Shown here one piece after another: positions 40,946 through 52,723 of a stretch of DNA of 64,000 nucleotides. The translations under genes were made by a program, and so were the position numbers. This DNA comes from Malachius bipustulatus (taxonomy: Eukaryota; Arthropoda; Insecta; Coleoptera; Melyridae). The DNA lies in assembly GCA_910589415.1 (NCBI GenBank), contig OU342636.1:2152437-2216436 (forward strand), given 5' to 3'. Position 1 is the first letter of the stretch, and each line of letters begins with the position of its first letter. Under the pieces are notes generated by a model. It was not told where the DNA came from and searched no databases. It saw nothing but the letters and a program-made list of their open reading frames with translations.

Positions 40946-42271
40946 TGAAAAATTCTTTACGTATTGTTGACGTATTGTTTACGTCAAATGTATAGGATGA
41001 ATTCTTCACGCGTAAAGGCACAGGGAAAAGAAGAAGAAGAGAACCAAACCTCACTGAAAACCCTAACTTAACCTTACTTCAGTCACAGTAGTAAAGATTT
41101 CAAATTTTACCAATTTCAATAATTTTCGATTCAAATTTGTTTTCAAAACTACAAATCAAACAAAAAGTGAAAAAGTTCCGGGAACAACCTCCTACAACCC
41201 TGCGTATTAGCTTCTATTACATATAATAAGGTACGGTATCTGTGTATATTTTGTTTTTGTTTAGATCCTAATGATAGAAAACAGAAAACATCAATCTACC
41301 TACCTGCTGTTGTCTAGAAACTGTCCCGCTGGTTAGACGATCTGACTATCATAAACTGACAATCTCCACTCTCCACTTTAAAATCCTCAGCCGTGTCGTT
41401 CCATAAGCGCAAATGAAATAAATCTCTATCCCCATCCGATATAAGGAAGTTATTATTAGATGGGGTAAGTCTCATATTTAGGAGTTTAGTTCCCAAAAAA
41501 TACTCTTTTCTCTAGGAATCGCATGCTGGACCAGGCCTAGCAGGTGCAGGTGTACTGTACTGTGCGTGCCCGCACGTAAGCGGCAAGTTCATAGGGGCGG
41601 CGGGCGGAAGCAAAAAAAGGCAATCATAATTCATAACAATAACAAAAAATACCATGATAGAATTACTTAGGTACTGGCAGTATAGCCAAGGAGGCGGGGG
41701 GCGCGTGCAGCATCCGGAGCAACTTTACAATATTAAATATTATCAAGGCCTACCTAACCACAGAATCAATATAGTGCTGTAGGCAAAGATGGCAATCCTT
41801 TTGGGGGCGGAAATTTTTATTGGAGTTATTTTCTTGTGGTTTTTTAGTTATTTGCAGTTTTCACATCTCAGTACATGTTTAACTAGTCTGACAAACATCA
41901 TAGCTAGTATTAAATTTAGAATCTATACTGCACTAACTTTGTAATCCATCAGTCGTCACTGGCTTATTCTTGGCGTTAGCCACCCTATACACATTTCATA
42001 TGAAAAAGGGCGCATTACTTTTAGTGGCCCATAGGCCCCAAATATCTTAGGACGGGTCTGGCCTGTACAGACTGCCCGCCAAACGCCAAACCTGATTCAT
42101 GTTGTTCTATAATAAAAGTAGGTACCTAGATTTTTATAATATTTGGCGTTTCTTGACAAATTCGTGACACATATGCATGTCTCTTGTTCTTGAATTGACA
42201 ATATCGAACAAGGAAGGCTTTGGTCATATTAAGATCAGTGGTGGCTCTATCTTCCATTCAACTCTATATAA
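40946..42271. other. Interval with no recognised gene or element
   Basis: Mixed composition, including a GC-rich patch near 41690 (GGAGGCGGGGGGCGCGTGC). No terminal repeats or protein similarity recognised. Confidence 0.5.
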
Positions 42272-42625
42272 TACCGTGTCGTCCCGGATAGGTGAAACGA
42301 TTCTTATAAAAGACAAAAAAAAATCGATTTGATTTTTAATATTTTTGGGTTTAGCCCTGCTTTGTTAAAGACTAATTTCTAACAGAATTTTAGTTATGAA
42401 AAATCAAGCATGCCTTGGAAATTTCCAAAAAACTGGTTTTTCTACAGAGTAAAGTGACTTTTATGTGGCAAATACGACAAAATGTTATTTGAAAAAAGTT
42501 GTTCAAAATCAACATTTAGGTCCGTATACTAAATTTCAAAATCATATACCACCTTTGATCTTTTAAATTTACTTTTATGTTTATTTCACAAATCAAAGAA
42601 TTTTATTTTGTAACAAAGACTGTAA

Positions 42626-43314
42626 GGCGGCTCTCACACTGAGGCAACAAGCAATAAGCAACTGGCAATACGCAACACACAATAATATTGCTAACAAGTA
42701 TTTTACATAGAATTAAATTGGGGGTCTCATATTAGAGCAACTCGATATCGGTCGAACCAAAAATATTGCTGGTTGCGGGGATAATATTTCTAGCGATACA
42801 CCGTGCATGTTGAAAAGCAATAATTATTGCAGTTTTGCGAGTCGTGACGTACGAAGATGGTGCATAGATAACTACGTTTTATTATTTGATATTATTAAAA
42901 GTTCGAAAATGTCGGACGATCCAGTTCTTAAAGCAAAATTCGTAGAAATAGTCGAAAAATATCCCTGTATTTACGATTTCACTCGAAAGGACCACAGCAG
43001 AAGAGAAGTGATCATTCGGTAACAGTTTTGAAATCTGGTAGGATGGGCTCTGAGTTCCCTTGGGCAGATGATGATGATGATTAATTGATGATTAATTGAG
43101 TAAAAGCTGGGTGCACCCAATCTCCTTTTCGTTTGTCGTTTTTTTCTTAAATTCCGCTACAATAATATCATGTCATCGGAGTCGTCGGATGACATGATCA
43201 GGGTTTCTGGCAATACTGTTGTTTCAATGTGAGAGAGAACCAAAATAATATTGCGTATTGCTTATTGACAGTTGCTAGTTGCTTATTGCTTGTTGCCTCA
43301 GTGTGAGAGCCGCC
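42626..43314. mobile_element. PIF/Harbinger-type MITE (689 bp)
   Basis: Ends GGCGGCTCTCACACTGAGGC and its complement extend about 60 bp (AACAAGCAATAAGCAACT). It is flanked by TAA (42623-42625 and 43315-43317), the TWA target of PIF/Harbinger. It contains a MADF remnant, the accessory gene type known from this superfamily. Confidence 0.88.
42909..43022 (+). pseudogene. MADF-domain fragment (Harbinger accessory DNA-binding protein)
   Basis: MSDDPVLKAKFVEIVEKYPC, then IYDFTRKDHSRREV and a stop: the first third of a MADF domain (normally about 85 residues), a Myb-like DNA-binding fold. Harbinger elements need such a protein beside their transposase. Here only this N-terminal part remains. The open frame also extends upstream to 42807, but that part shows no similarity. 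Confidence 0.6.
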
Positions 43315-43411
43315 TAATGGAAAAAAAAATTGCATCCCAAGCAATATCAATCTGTCAAAATCAACAGCCAACTACTTTATTAAACATAAACTGTTTTTTT
43401 TTTTTTTAATA

Positions 43412-43495
43412 ATGTTAACATTGGAAGAAAAAGTTAATGTGATTCAATGTTATGGAACCGGCGATAGATCGATCGATAAAAAATGTAGCTACTGC
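43412..43495 (+). pseudogene. N-terminal fragment of a mariner-like transposase (DUF4817-type)
   Basis: MLTLEEKVNVIQCYGTGDRS, then a short further stretch. This is the start of the helix-turn-helix region common in insect mariner-like transposases. The catalytic part is gone. It lies centrally in element S, so it is probably what is left of S's own transposase. Confidence 0.55.
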
Positions 43496-45690
43496 TTTTT
43501 TTAGAGCTATACATTTAATTTGATGTTTTAACAAACATTTAATTATAACTTTTTAGCGTTAAATCAGTAACATGTAGTAATAATAAAATAATTCTGAAAT
43601 GTTTCTATTCATAATAAAATTTTGAATAAAATGTTTAAAAAAATTCTGAGTTGTGAAATAAACATAAAATTAAATGACAAGATCAAAGTTGGCCTATGAT
43701 TTTTAAATTTGGTACACGGGCCTAAATGTTATAATAATAACATTTATTCCAGCTCAAAATCCGTATACATTTTTAAATTAGCAATCCTTTTACAATAACA
43801 TTTCATCTCAATTATTACGACTACTTTATATATTTACAAAAGAGCAAGAACAAATGGAGTGTATCTAACTCTTATGTCCATTCATCTCCTCAATCTGTCC
43901 TACTCCCTTCCAAGATTCATTTTATTTTTTTTCACATCTCAACATTTCCAAAAATATAATAGGGCGCTAGACAGCGTGCCACCGCAGCAACATAAGCCAA
44001 TGCTTGTGTGTTGTGAGGGGGCAAGCCATCCATACGCATATCAAGCCTCCTTTTACTAAAAACCTATTTTAATGTTAATACAATTTAAAGAAGAAAGCAG
44101 ACAGTTCTATATCAAATAGTATCAAAACATGACAACAGACCGGCACGAAAGATAAGAAACCACGGGCAAATTTTTGCTTTATTTCTCACATCCTCGCCAC
44201 TGTTCATACCTATAATAGCTCCTTTTTGATCCATCAATCCAAATTTAAAATCCGTTTAATTTTTTCCCTTGGAAGGTCCAATATCCAGGCCTTGATCTGC
44301 TTGGCAAATGTATATTTATTTTTGACAATTTTAAGGTTAGGTGGTATGGTATTGTATATCACAGGTGCCAGGTGTTTATAGAATCTTTTACCTATTTCCG
44401 TTTTTGTGCGTTTAACGACCATCAATTTGTTCTCCCTTGCTCTAGTATTTATTGCATGTTCTATCTTTTCCGTACAATGTGCAACGTTATGCTGATAAGT
44501 GAGCAGCGCCCTGGCATAAATTTGTCTTATATCTAATAGTTTTGCTTCACGATATAGTTCATCACTTGGATATCTAAAATCTCTACCGTGAATTATTTTT
44601 AAGAACCTTTTCTGTATGGTTTCCAAGGATTTTACGCTGGTTGATCTCACACCCCCCCAGCCTAGTATCCCATACTGTATTTATGTGTTTCCACCAGCGC
44701 ATCATACGCAGTTTTTAAGCTATTTATGTCAATGTACTTTTTCAATGTTCGAAATTTAAATAAAAGGCCCCTGAGCTTTTGCCTGACATAATCTATTTGT
44801 CTATTCCAACGTAGATGTTTGTCTATATAAATTCCCAAATATTTCACCTCATCCACACCTTTTATAGTAATACTATCTTTGCCTGTTGATATACAAATGA
44901 CACTAAAAAGTGGCAAACGGTCTTTATATATCGAGTAAGGTACATAATTTGTTTTGTCCCAGTTTACCGTCAATAGCTTACTATCAAACCATGTCTTAAA
45001 TAATTCGAGATCCGACCTAACTTCCCTTTTGATATCCTCCCAATTTGTGACTTTGTACAATATTGCAGTGTCATCGGCAAAGGCGATCACTCTCCCAAAT
45101 ATTGGCAACTGAAACATATTATTCACATAGATTGTGAAAAGCAACGGTCCCAAGACTGTTCCTTGTGGAATTCCGTATTTAATCAGTTTGTGCTCACTAA
45201 GTATGTTCCCTATTTTAACCTGCTGTTGTCTATCTTGTAAATAACTTTTCAGAAGTTTCAAAGCCACCCCTCTAAATCCAATTTCTTCCAAAGATTGGAG
45301 TAACAATTTATGACTCACAGTATCAAATGCTTTGGCGAGGTTTATAAACACAGATGCAGCCATTTTACCTGAATCAAGGGCACCATATGCCTCGGCAATC
45401 AATTCAGCCATGACATCCTGTGTAGACTTTCCCTCCTGAAAACCAAATTGTTTATTTGATATAACCTAATGTTTATTTAGAAAACCCAAAAATCTTGTTT
45501 TTAATATTTTTTCAAAAATTTTTGCCATATTATTAATTAAAGAGATCGGTCTATAATCACCTGCCAAAGTTTTGTCACCTTTTTTAAATATCGGTATTAC
45601 AATTGATCGTTGAATGTATCCGGAAAAATACCCTTCGACAGCGACATATTGTATATTTGTGATAGGCGATGTGTATAATGCAGGGATTCT

Positions 45691-46850
45691 ATACAATACC
45701 TAGGCAATGTATACAATGCCGGGATCATTCAGGCAATGTATGAAATGATTTTAATTTCTTAAACTATTTCATACTTTACCTAGGTAATGTATACAATGTC
45801 TAGTTATTGTATAGAAGGCCCGTTGAACCATGGGCAATGTATGAAATAGAGTTTTGTTAACAATCTCTCTTCCATTGTCTGATTGCAAAATTGCTGTTGC
45901 GCCAATTAATGTGAAAATGTCTAATAAATTGAATGCCACTTCTTCGGCGCGTTTTATTTTGAGCGTTATAAGGATGATAAATTTGGTCTAGTGATCTTGA
46001 TAAACCATACTAAACTTATACTCTGGATCGGGGTGAGACTGATAGTCAGTAATCTACTTGACAGCGGGAATTAAACTCAGATGACAGTATGAGCTTGACG
46101 ACAATTCTCTTTTTTATTCCTTTTTGTTTTTGCTGGCACGGTTCACAAAGCTGCAAGTAAAGCTCAATATCATTTCGGGTTTTATTATTGTACCGCTGGG
46201 CAAGTTCCTTTAGCATCCGGTCTCTCCTCCATGACCGATATCCTTATGTGAATCGTGAAGTATGTACTTGAAATAATTCACCATCAGAGACGTAGTATTT
46301 GATATTAGCGTTCGGAACATTTACAGGAAAGATCAACTTACGAGTTTGTCCAACAGTGATCAAGTCATAATGCTTCAGCAACCATGCAATAATCACGCGG
46401 AGTTTTCTTTTCCACCGTTTTCACTGTATTTATTTTCTCCAACAATAATTGTTTGTAACGTAAGTCATCACTGAACAATCGATTTTTTGTAGTAGGAGAT
46501 TCTCTTTTAATACGCAGTTCTGAGTAAAACCTTTCTTTCATTAGTAAGTACCGCTGATCTGAAGCCATTTTTCATTAAATAATCACACACGCACTCAATC
46601 ACACTCAATAATTCAGTTTATAACATATGCCTAACCTAAAATGCGTCTGAATATAATAAGGGAACGCTGCGTTATCACTGTGATTGGTAAATCACAGTAG
46701 TTTTGCTCATCTCGTTGTCGTTCATTATACACATTGCCTGATGCGCTTCCGGTATTCTATACAATACCTAGGCAATGTATGAAATTAATCGTATTTCACA
46801 CATTGCCTGGACGTTTTAGGCAATGTATACAATGCCTAGGTATTATATAA
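45691..46850. mobile_element. Element with palindromic ends carrying a KRBA2/Ginger-like integrase
   Basis: Both ends are clusters of the word AATACCTAGGCAATGTAT and its complement (45687-45845 and 46750-46850), each cluster itself palindromic. The centre encodes a broken integrase on minus. It is inserted in the RT gene of element C. No target duplication could be identified. Confidence 0.65.
45842..46568 (-). pseudogene. KRBA2-like (Ginger-type) integrase, truncated, with shifts and stops
   Basis: Starts MASDQRYLLMKERFYSELRI. After a one-base shift near 46385 comes KHYDLITVGQTRKLIF, then a stop, RDRMLKELAQRYNN and LCEPCQQKQKGI (CxxC of the integrase zinc finger), then SSEFNSRCQVD with the first catalytic Asp. 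After another shift and stop it continues RAEEVAFNLLDIFTLIGA and LQSDNGREIV with the second Asp. The frame ends in the terminal repeat cluster, so the catalytic Glu and C-terminus are missing. Similar integrases occur in Ginger-type DNA transposons and in the vertebrate gene KRBA2. It acts on DNA ends in the nucleus when intact. Confidence 0.8.
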
Positions 46851-46853
46851 CGA

Positions 46854-47843
46854 GACCCACAAACGAGACAGAGGTAGCTAACTTAATAAATACTTTGAAA
46901 ACTAGCAAATCTACAGGAGAGGAGAGCAAATCGGCTATATCGGCCGATTTATTAAAACTTATAAAAAATTACATTACTCAACCGCTGGCACATACACTGT
47001 GTCTCTTGAATTTCTGGACATAGGGAATTCCCATGTTAAAATAAACTATTGTAAATATTGGCTCCCCTAATTATTTTACAGTAAAATGTCAAATGTAAAA
47101 CTTCTTAAGGAAAAAAAGCTGCTTCTTATGCTACAATTGCATTTTCATTTGGTTCATCCGTTTTCGAGAAAATAAGGAAAAACTTAACGGTTTTTCGTAG
47201 TTTTTCAAGGTTGCTTTGCTTTTGACAGATAACGCTAAAAATTATTAATTATTGTCAATAACTGATTGTTTAAAAGTAATTCATTCATTATTAAAACTTT
47301 AAGTGGCAAAGTATTACTTTTTAAAGGAAAACTTGTTTATAAAAATGAATTATTGAAGAAAAACCATTGCACCAAAACACCATTGAAGAAAAAGTAAAAT
47401 TTATTGACATTACTCTGGCAATTGCACTTAGAAATATTAGAGATTTATTATTATCTTATTAGCATTATCTGTCAAAAGCAAAGCAACCTTGAAGAACTAC
47501 GAAAAACCGTTAAGTTTTTCCTGATTTTCTTGAAAACGGATGAACCAAATGAAAATCCAATTATAGCATAAGAAGCAGCTTTTTTTCCTTAAGAAGTTTT
47601 ACATTTGACATTTTACTGTAAAATAATTAGGGGAGCCAATATTTACAATAGTTTATTTTAACATGGGAATTCCCTATGTCCAGAAATTCAAGAGACACAG
47701 TGTATGTGCCAGCGGTTGAGTAATGTAATTTTTTATAAGTTTTAATAAATCGGCCGATATAGCCGATTTGCTCTCCTCTCCTGTAGATTTGCTAGTTTTC
47801 AAAGTATTTATTAAGTCAGCTACCTCTGTCTCGTTTGTGGGTC
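46854..47843. repeat. Large palindrome, about 380-bp arms, with RT fragments on both arms
   Basis: GACCCACAAACGAGACAGAG at 46854 is mirrored by its complement ending at 47843, centre near 47349. The outer 150 bp of each arm is the same fragment of element C's RT gene, once on each strand. The inner part (ATAGGGAATTCCCATG ... CGTTAAGTTTTTCC) is non-coding. The loop is about 200 bp. Confidence 0.88.
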
Positions 47844-48504
47844 GTAAATATATGTTTCATCAATTCATCAAAGTTTTTTGAAATACTTCTAATATTAATA
47901 TGAAACACGTTAAATGCCTTGTGGACCACAGTATGAAGATGTGAGTTTTGTAATTGTGGTAAGCTCACCACCTTAGTCTGTATGTGATCCCACCCGTAGT
48001 CTCTCACGTACCGGTCCATCCCAAAAAAAATCTTTATCGAATTGAAATGTGTAGGTACCAATGTGTTATATGTAGCAGATATCTTATACTGTCTCAGCGT
48101 CTTGCTCCGCTGACCATATAAATAAATACTATTCCATCGTTTTGTGCATCAGAAATATCATTTAACCATAATAAACTATAACATTTAGTTACCCTTCCCC
48201 TTAGAATTTCATGAATTCTACAGCTGGGATCATTGACGGTAATGAAGGTCCCAGGTACAGCCTCACACCGCGCTGTGCACTTAAAGAATCAATTTATAGT
48301 GTAAGTATTTATTTTTATCTCGATATGAGTGTTACATAAACTATCATCAAATTAAAGATCTAATCCAAACTTACATTCCCTCACTGTCATTTTATATATT
48401 ACTATTCTAACAAATACACAGCACAGTATAACGCTGCACAAGATTTGTTTACATTTTAACAGCTGACTCTGATAATACAATCAACTATACACGTTGATTA
48501 ATTT

Positions 48505-49670
48505 CTAGATAGTCTACCAAGGTCACATGAAATTTCAGCATCGATGTCAGATCTCGAATTTTGTAGGTGCAATGAGGATGAGGAATCACAGAATATTTGA
48601 CAAAATTTATTACATTAACAATTTTTGTTTATTTGAAAATAAGAAGTAAGTTTTCTTTTGATTATAGCATTTATAGCTGGTGTTAATTCATAATAGGCTA
48701 GAAAATAATAAGTATATCTATTTGTGAAGAAGGAACGCATTTTATTGGATAGTACTCAAAATACAAATTAAATTAATGCAAAACTTGACAGTTGATAATT
48801 TAAAAATTATTCATAATCATAACAAATCAATTCCATAAATTATTTCTTATTTCTTTACTTTAATATTCCTACGCAGTTTGTACCTAAACCCCTTTTTTAG
48901 TAGCTATAGGTATTTAGGTAATAGGTACAATATATGTAATGAAATGCTTATAATAATAATAAGTATTACCACTTTTACCTTATAATATTTCGAGTAATAT
49001 TTGATTTTGAAAATTAGAATAGGTTTGCATACAACAGCATCATTGTTAGATAAAAGGATTAAATTCAGACTGCAGACATAAGGTAAAACTTCAGAATGTT
49101 GAGGTATATATTTCGTTCTTTCACTTCTCATTCTTCTTCTCCTAAAGAGTAGACATGCAAAGGAAGTTAATCATTTCCATATTCTTCAATTAACGATTGC
49201 CGGTAAGTCAACATGTCGCGTATCTGAGTAGGTAAAATCTTATAATAATGTAGAACTTACAACTGCAGAAGGACTAATAAGACGATCCGGATGTTGAATC
49301 AAATATTTGCCATCATCTTTTTGGCTTCTTTACTTAGATAGGTACCTACTTTGGCATTTTGCTTGATCTAATAAGATAATCTCTATTACTTTCGTTAATT
49401 TTTATTTTATTTTATAAAATTAGAAATTAAGTCTCAAAACTGACAGATGTAAACAGAAAAAAATCTGTTACTTTTAATAAAGAACTTGACAACAAAGCCA
49501 GGGCAATGTTGTGATCGATTATTAAATTTATTGTTTTTGCGTCTTCCTAATGTCAAACATTTTCATTTGATCCCTTTAATAACCTTCAAATTCTAACTGT
49601 CATTTTTAGTGTCATAATGTTTGATGTTACAACGTAGCATAAACAAATATGACCTTGGCAGACTATCTAG
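48505..49670. mobile_element. Putative TIR element, CTAGATAGTCT ends
   Basis: CTAGATAGTCTACCAAGGTC at the left and GACCTTGGCAGACTATCTAG at the right, inverted over about 24 bp with one or two mismatches. The inside is AT-rich and non-coding. No convincing target duplication. Confidence 0.55.
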
Positions 49671-49851
49671 TAATAAATCGAGGTGTAGGTACATATCAGC
49701 AACTAATCGATAATAAACAGAAGAATAACAAATGTATGCAGAGTACAATCAATAAGGAACAAAAAAGCTGCAAGTAAGCATGACAACGAATAAATTACCT
49801 AATTTCCCAGGAGAAAAATACTGCACGCACATCTACCTAAAAACCCAAATA

Positions 49852-50940
49852 CAGGGTGTCTCTAAAAGGTACCACCAACGTTCTACCACAGATTCCCGAG
49901 GAAAAAATATGCCGATTTAACCGAACTTATCCATGTCCAAAGTTGTACCCTTTTCAAGATACAGCCCTTAAAAGGGGGTCAACTAAATACTCATTTTCCA
50001 GAATAAGTCAAAAATGGTTTAAACGAGAAACTTCAAAATTTCACCACCTACTACTATTGTTAAGACCAATAAACTGACGTAGTCTTACAAACATTGACGT
50101 ACAGGGTGTTCCTATTTTTGATGTCGCGTCTCACGTTTGACCCCAGAACTTTTTTATCCGCACGCCACTGATTAATTTTGTATTTTTTATCTAAAGGTTG
50201 AAGTATTACTGAACTTTTTGCACCCTTATAAAAATTTTGTATCTTGCATGGTTTCCCCGTCATTAATTTTCAATGATACACCCACAATGCTGAAAACGTA
50301 TTTGAAAAATGTAATTTTTACTTAAAATTAATTAAATTTTATTTCACAAAGATGACTTTGAATATCAGGATAAGTCTTATCGGTTGTTTGATTCTGCTTA
50401 TCATTGTACGCTATCTAATTTGAATATTTGTTTACCTTTTGGTTTTATGCGATTGATATCTTTATTTTAAGTAAAAATTACATTTTTCAAATACGTTTTC
50501 AGCATTGTGGGTGTATCATTGAAAATTAATGACGGGGAAACCATGCAAGACACAAAATTTTTATAAGGGCGCAAAAAGTTCAGTAATACTTCAACCTTTA
50601 GATAAAAAATACAAAATTAATCAGTGGCGTGCGGATAAAAAAGTTCTGGGGTCAAACGTGAGACGCGACATCAAAAATAGGAACACCCTGTACGTCAATG
50701 TTTGTAAGACTACGTCAGTTTATTGGTCTTAACAATAGTAGTAGGTGGTGAAATTTTGAAGTTTCTCGTTTAAACCATTTTTGACTTATTCTGGAAAATG
50801 AGTATTTAGTTGACCCCCTTTTAAGGGCTGTATCTTGAAAAGGGTACAACTTTGGACATGGATAAGTTCGGTTAAATCGGCATATTTTTTCCTCGGGAAT
50901 CTGTGGTAGAACGTTGGTGGTACCTTTTAGAGACACCCTG
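49852..50940. mobile_element. Tc1/mariner MITE with about 475-bp arms (1089 bp)
   Basis: CAGGGTGTCTCTAAAAGG to its complement, TA at 49850-49851 and 50941-50942. Arms 49852-50330 and 50467-50940 are almost identical to the ends of the element at 57785-59493, which keeps part of a transposase. A second CAGGGTGTTCC lies about 250 bp in from each end. Frames of 67 and 73 codons in the arms are mirror images and non-coding. Confidence 0.93.
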
Positions 50941-51371
50941 TATATAACTCATGTATACATACCAAAAAATCACTAAAATAAATAAATCCAAGTAACCACA
51001 CTAGATTATCCAATTCCCCAATTATTTACTTTCATCAATACGTAACTCCATACTTTCTACAATACTTGAACATCTTCAACACTATTGACTGCGTGTTTGA
51101 GACCAGTTTTATCTTTGACAAGTATTCTTCCATTTATAGTCCATACTTCACGTGCTCCAAACTTCTCAATTGCCTTTTTATAGATAAAAAATTTGTCTTT
51201 TGACAAATCTTCATAAAACCTAATGCGGCTGCCTTTGAGTTTCCTTTTATTCGCCATCAATTCCACATTAATTCTCGAATTTATCAACCTCAGCTTTATC
51301 GCTCTGTCCTTACCATCACTCCTCCTGCCTATTCGATAACAGCTTTCAATCATATTCTGTTCTACTTTTAC

Positions 51372-52709
51372 CGTCGTGGTTTACCGTGTGCTCTCTGTAA
51401 GATTTCTATGACAAGATATGACGACGCTATTGAGTGCATAAAATGTACTAATCGTTTTCATATAAAGTGTGTGCATATTGAAGTTAGTGTGTTCCACCAA
51501 ATGAACGCTGACAAATCCGTAAAATCGTGGAATTGTGATCAATGTTCTACAACCTCTCACAATACAGATGAAACTGACAAATCTTCAGGTTCAGTTTCTA
51601 GCGTAACTTTAATACCGGAAGTGCAACAATCAATCTCAATGGAAGGAAAACTTGATAGACTGTTTGAAGTCCTGGTAGGTGTAGAAAATGGTATCAAAAA
51701 ATGTGAGTATGACGCAACGATTAGAAGTCTAATTGATGAGAATAAGAATCTTAGATCAGCTGTTGAAGCACAGACACAAACCATATCTCAGATGCGGCAA
51801 GATTTCAAGATGCAGATTACTAATTTAAAAGACGAACTGTATGGGTATATTTTACAGTTATCATCCGTTAACTCAAATAAACCAGTCTCGAAATCCAAAA
51901 ACAATGTGTTTGTAGAGGGAGCAGTGACTACGGCGAATGGGACGAAAGAGAAGATTACAGATACCTTTAAAACTGTCGATTGTCCCGCAATTATTGAACA
52001 GAAGTCTTCATCCGTAGGAGATACAAATTCAAACGGAAGTGCTATCGAGTGTTCTCGTGAAGATAAGCGATTGAATAAAAAACAGTCTGATAGACCGATG
52101 ATTTCGTCAGCCGCGATGAGCAACGCAGGATCTTCTTCGAAGTCCTCGGCTTATCGCGACGATAAGGGAAATAACAAGAAACAGTCTGATAGAGCGGCGC
52201 CTTCTACAGATGATGTGAACAATATAACTTCTCCCAGGGAATCATTGAATGAATCACCTAGTATTTTGGACAACTTGAGTTCTAACGCTGAATGGAAGAA
52301 AGTTACTCACGCTAGATCATCAAAGTCTACCAAACGGCCCAAGTTCTCGAGAGGCGGAACAAATGAAAACACAGCGATGAAAAACTTAAAGGTTGCGGAG
52401 AGAATAAAGTGGATATTTCTATCGAATTTTGATGCACTCACGACTCCTGCTGATATTTTGGCGTGTTTGGATGAGAGTTATTCCAACTCATGCGTCTGTG
52501 AGAAGCTTACTTCAAGACCTGGCTCATGCGTAGCATCTTTTAAACTAGGTGTACCTTTACATATGGAGTCGACAGTAAATTCATTGCAGTTCTGGCCTGC
52601 TGGGGTGATTGTTAATAAATACTATCATCCGAGAACTAAGCAGACTGAAACAATTACGTCTCAGGATGGAAATTTTACGGGGACTCAAACGAGGACAATA
52701 TCCCCTTAG
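51372..52709 (+). CDS. ORF1 of element B: PHD finger, coiled coil, RRM-like end (N-terminally truncated)
   Basis: Open from the element's left edge. The first residues RRGLPCALCKIS precede the ATG at 51408, then CIKCTNRFHIKCVH and WNCDQC complete a C4HC3 PHD-type zinc finger. A predicted coiled coil follows (SLIDENKNLRSAVEAQTQ to about LKDELYG), then a Ser/Asn/Lys-rich linker with repeated KKQSDR motifs (near 52080 and 52175). The C-terminus (RIKWIFLSNFDALTTPADIL ... KLTSRPGSCVASFKLGV) looks like the RRM-like domain of insect retrotransposon ORF1 proteins. It would bind element RNA. No internal stop. The true start is lost by truncation. Confidence 0.85.
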   Translation, partial: RRGLPCALCKISMTRYDDAIECIKCTNRFHIKCVHIEVSVFHQMNADKSVKSWNCDQCSTTSHNTDETDKSSGSVSSVTLIPEVQQSISMEGKLDRLFEVLVGVENGIKKCEYDATIRSLIDENKNLRSAVEAQTQTISQMRQDFKMQITNLKDELYGYILQLSSVNSNKPVSKSKNNVFVEGAVTTANGTKEKITDTFKTVDCPAIIEQKSSSVGDTNSNGSAIECSREDKRLNKKQSDRPMISSAAMSNAGSSSKSSAYRDDKGNNKKQSDRAAPSTDDVNNITSPRESLNESPSILDNLSSNAEWKKVTHARSSKSTKRPKFSRGGTNENTAMKNLKVAERIKWIFLSNFDALTTPADILACLDESYSNSCVCEKLTSRPGSCVASFKLGVPLHMESTVNSLQFWPAGVIVNKYYHPRTKQTETITSQDGNFTGTQTRTISP

Positions 52710-52723
52710 TCAAGGAAGGTTCG

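Larger units (their letters stand above)
44234..48061 (-). pseudogene. ORF2 of element C: endonuclease start and reverse transcriptase, broken
   Basis: The endonuclease N-terminus is at 48061-47850 (FNVFHINIRSISKNFDELM). It is followed directly by the RT lead-in RPTNETEVADLINTLKTSKS-like frame, so most of the endonuclease is deleted. After the palindrome and the KRBA2 element, RT resumes at 45696: RSIVIPIFKKGDKTLAGDYR, a TAG before QFGFQEGKSTQD, then ASVFINLAKAFDTVSHKLL, GIPQGTVLGPLLFTIYVNN and the catalytic IAFADDTAILY. A one-base shift near 44660 precedes GWGGVRSTSVKSLETIQKRF and the C-terminal domain ending at 44234. At least one stop, two shifts, one deletion and two insertions make it dead. 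CR1/Jockey-like by sequence style. Confidence 0.88.

Noticed and set aside
40946..42271. Possible host gene between the two nests
   Set aside because: No exon-like frames, splice-flanked motifs or protein similarity could be supported.
43859..44059. 66-codon plus frame near the 3' end of element C
   Set aside because: Lies in the antisense of C's 3' UTR; no similarity and no regulatory context.
49856..50936. Frames of 67 and 73 codons in the mariner arms, repeated four times
   Set aside because: They are identical only because the arms are inverted copies; the same frames occur in the arms at 57789-59519.
51557..52123. Minus-strand frames of 75 and 111 codons
   Set aside because: Antisense shadows of ORF1 of element B.
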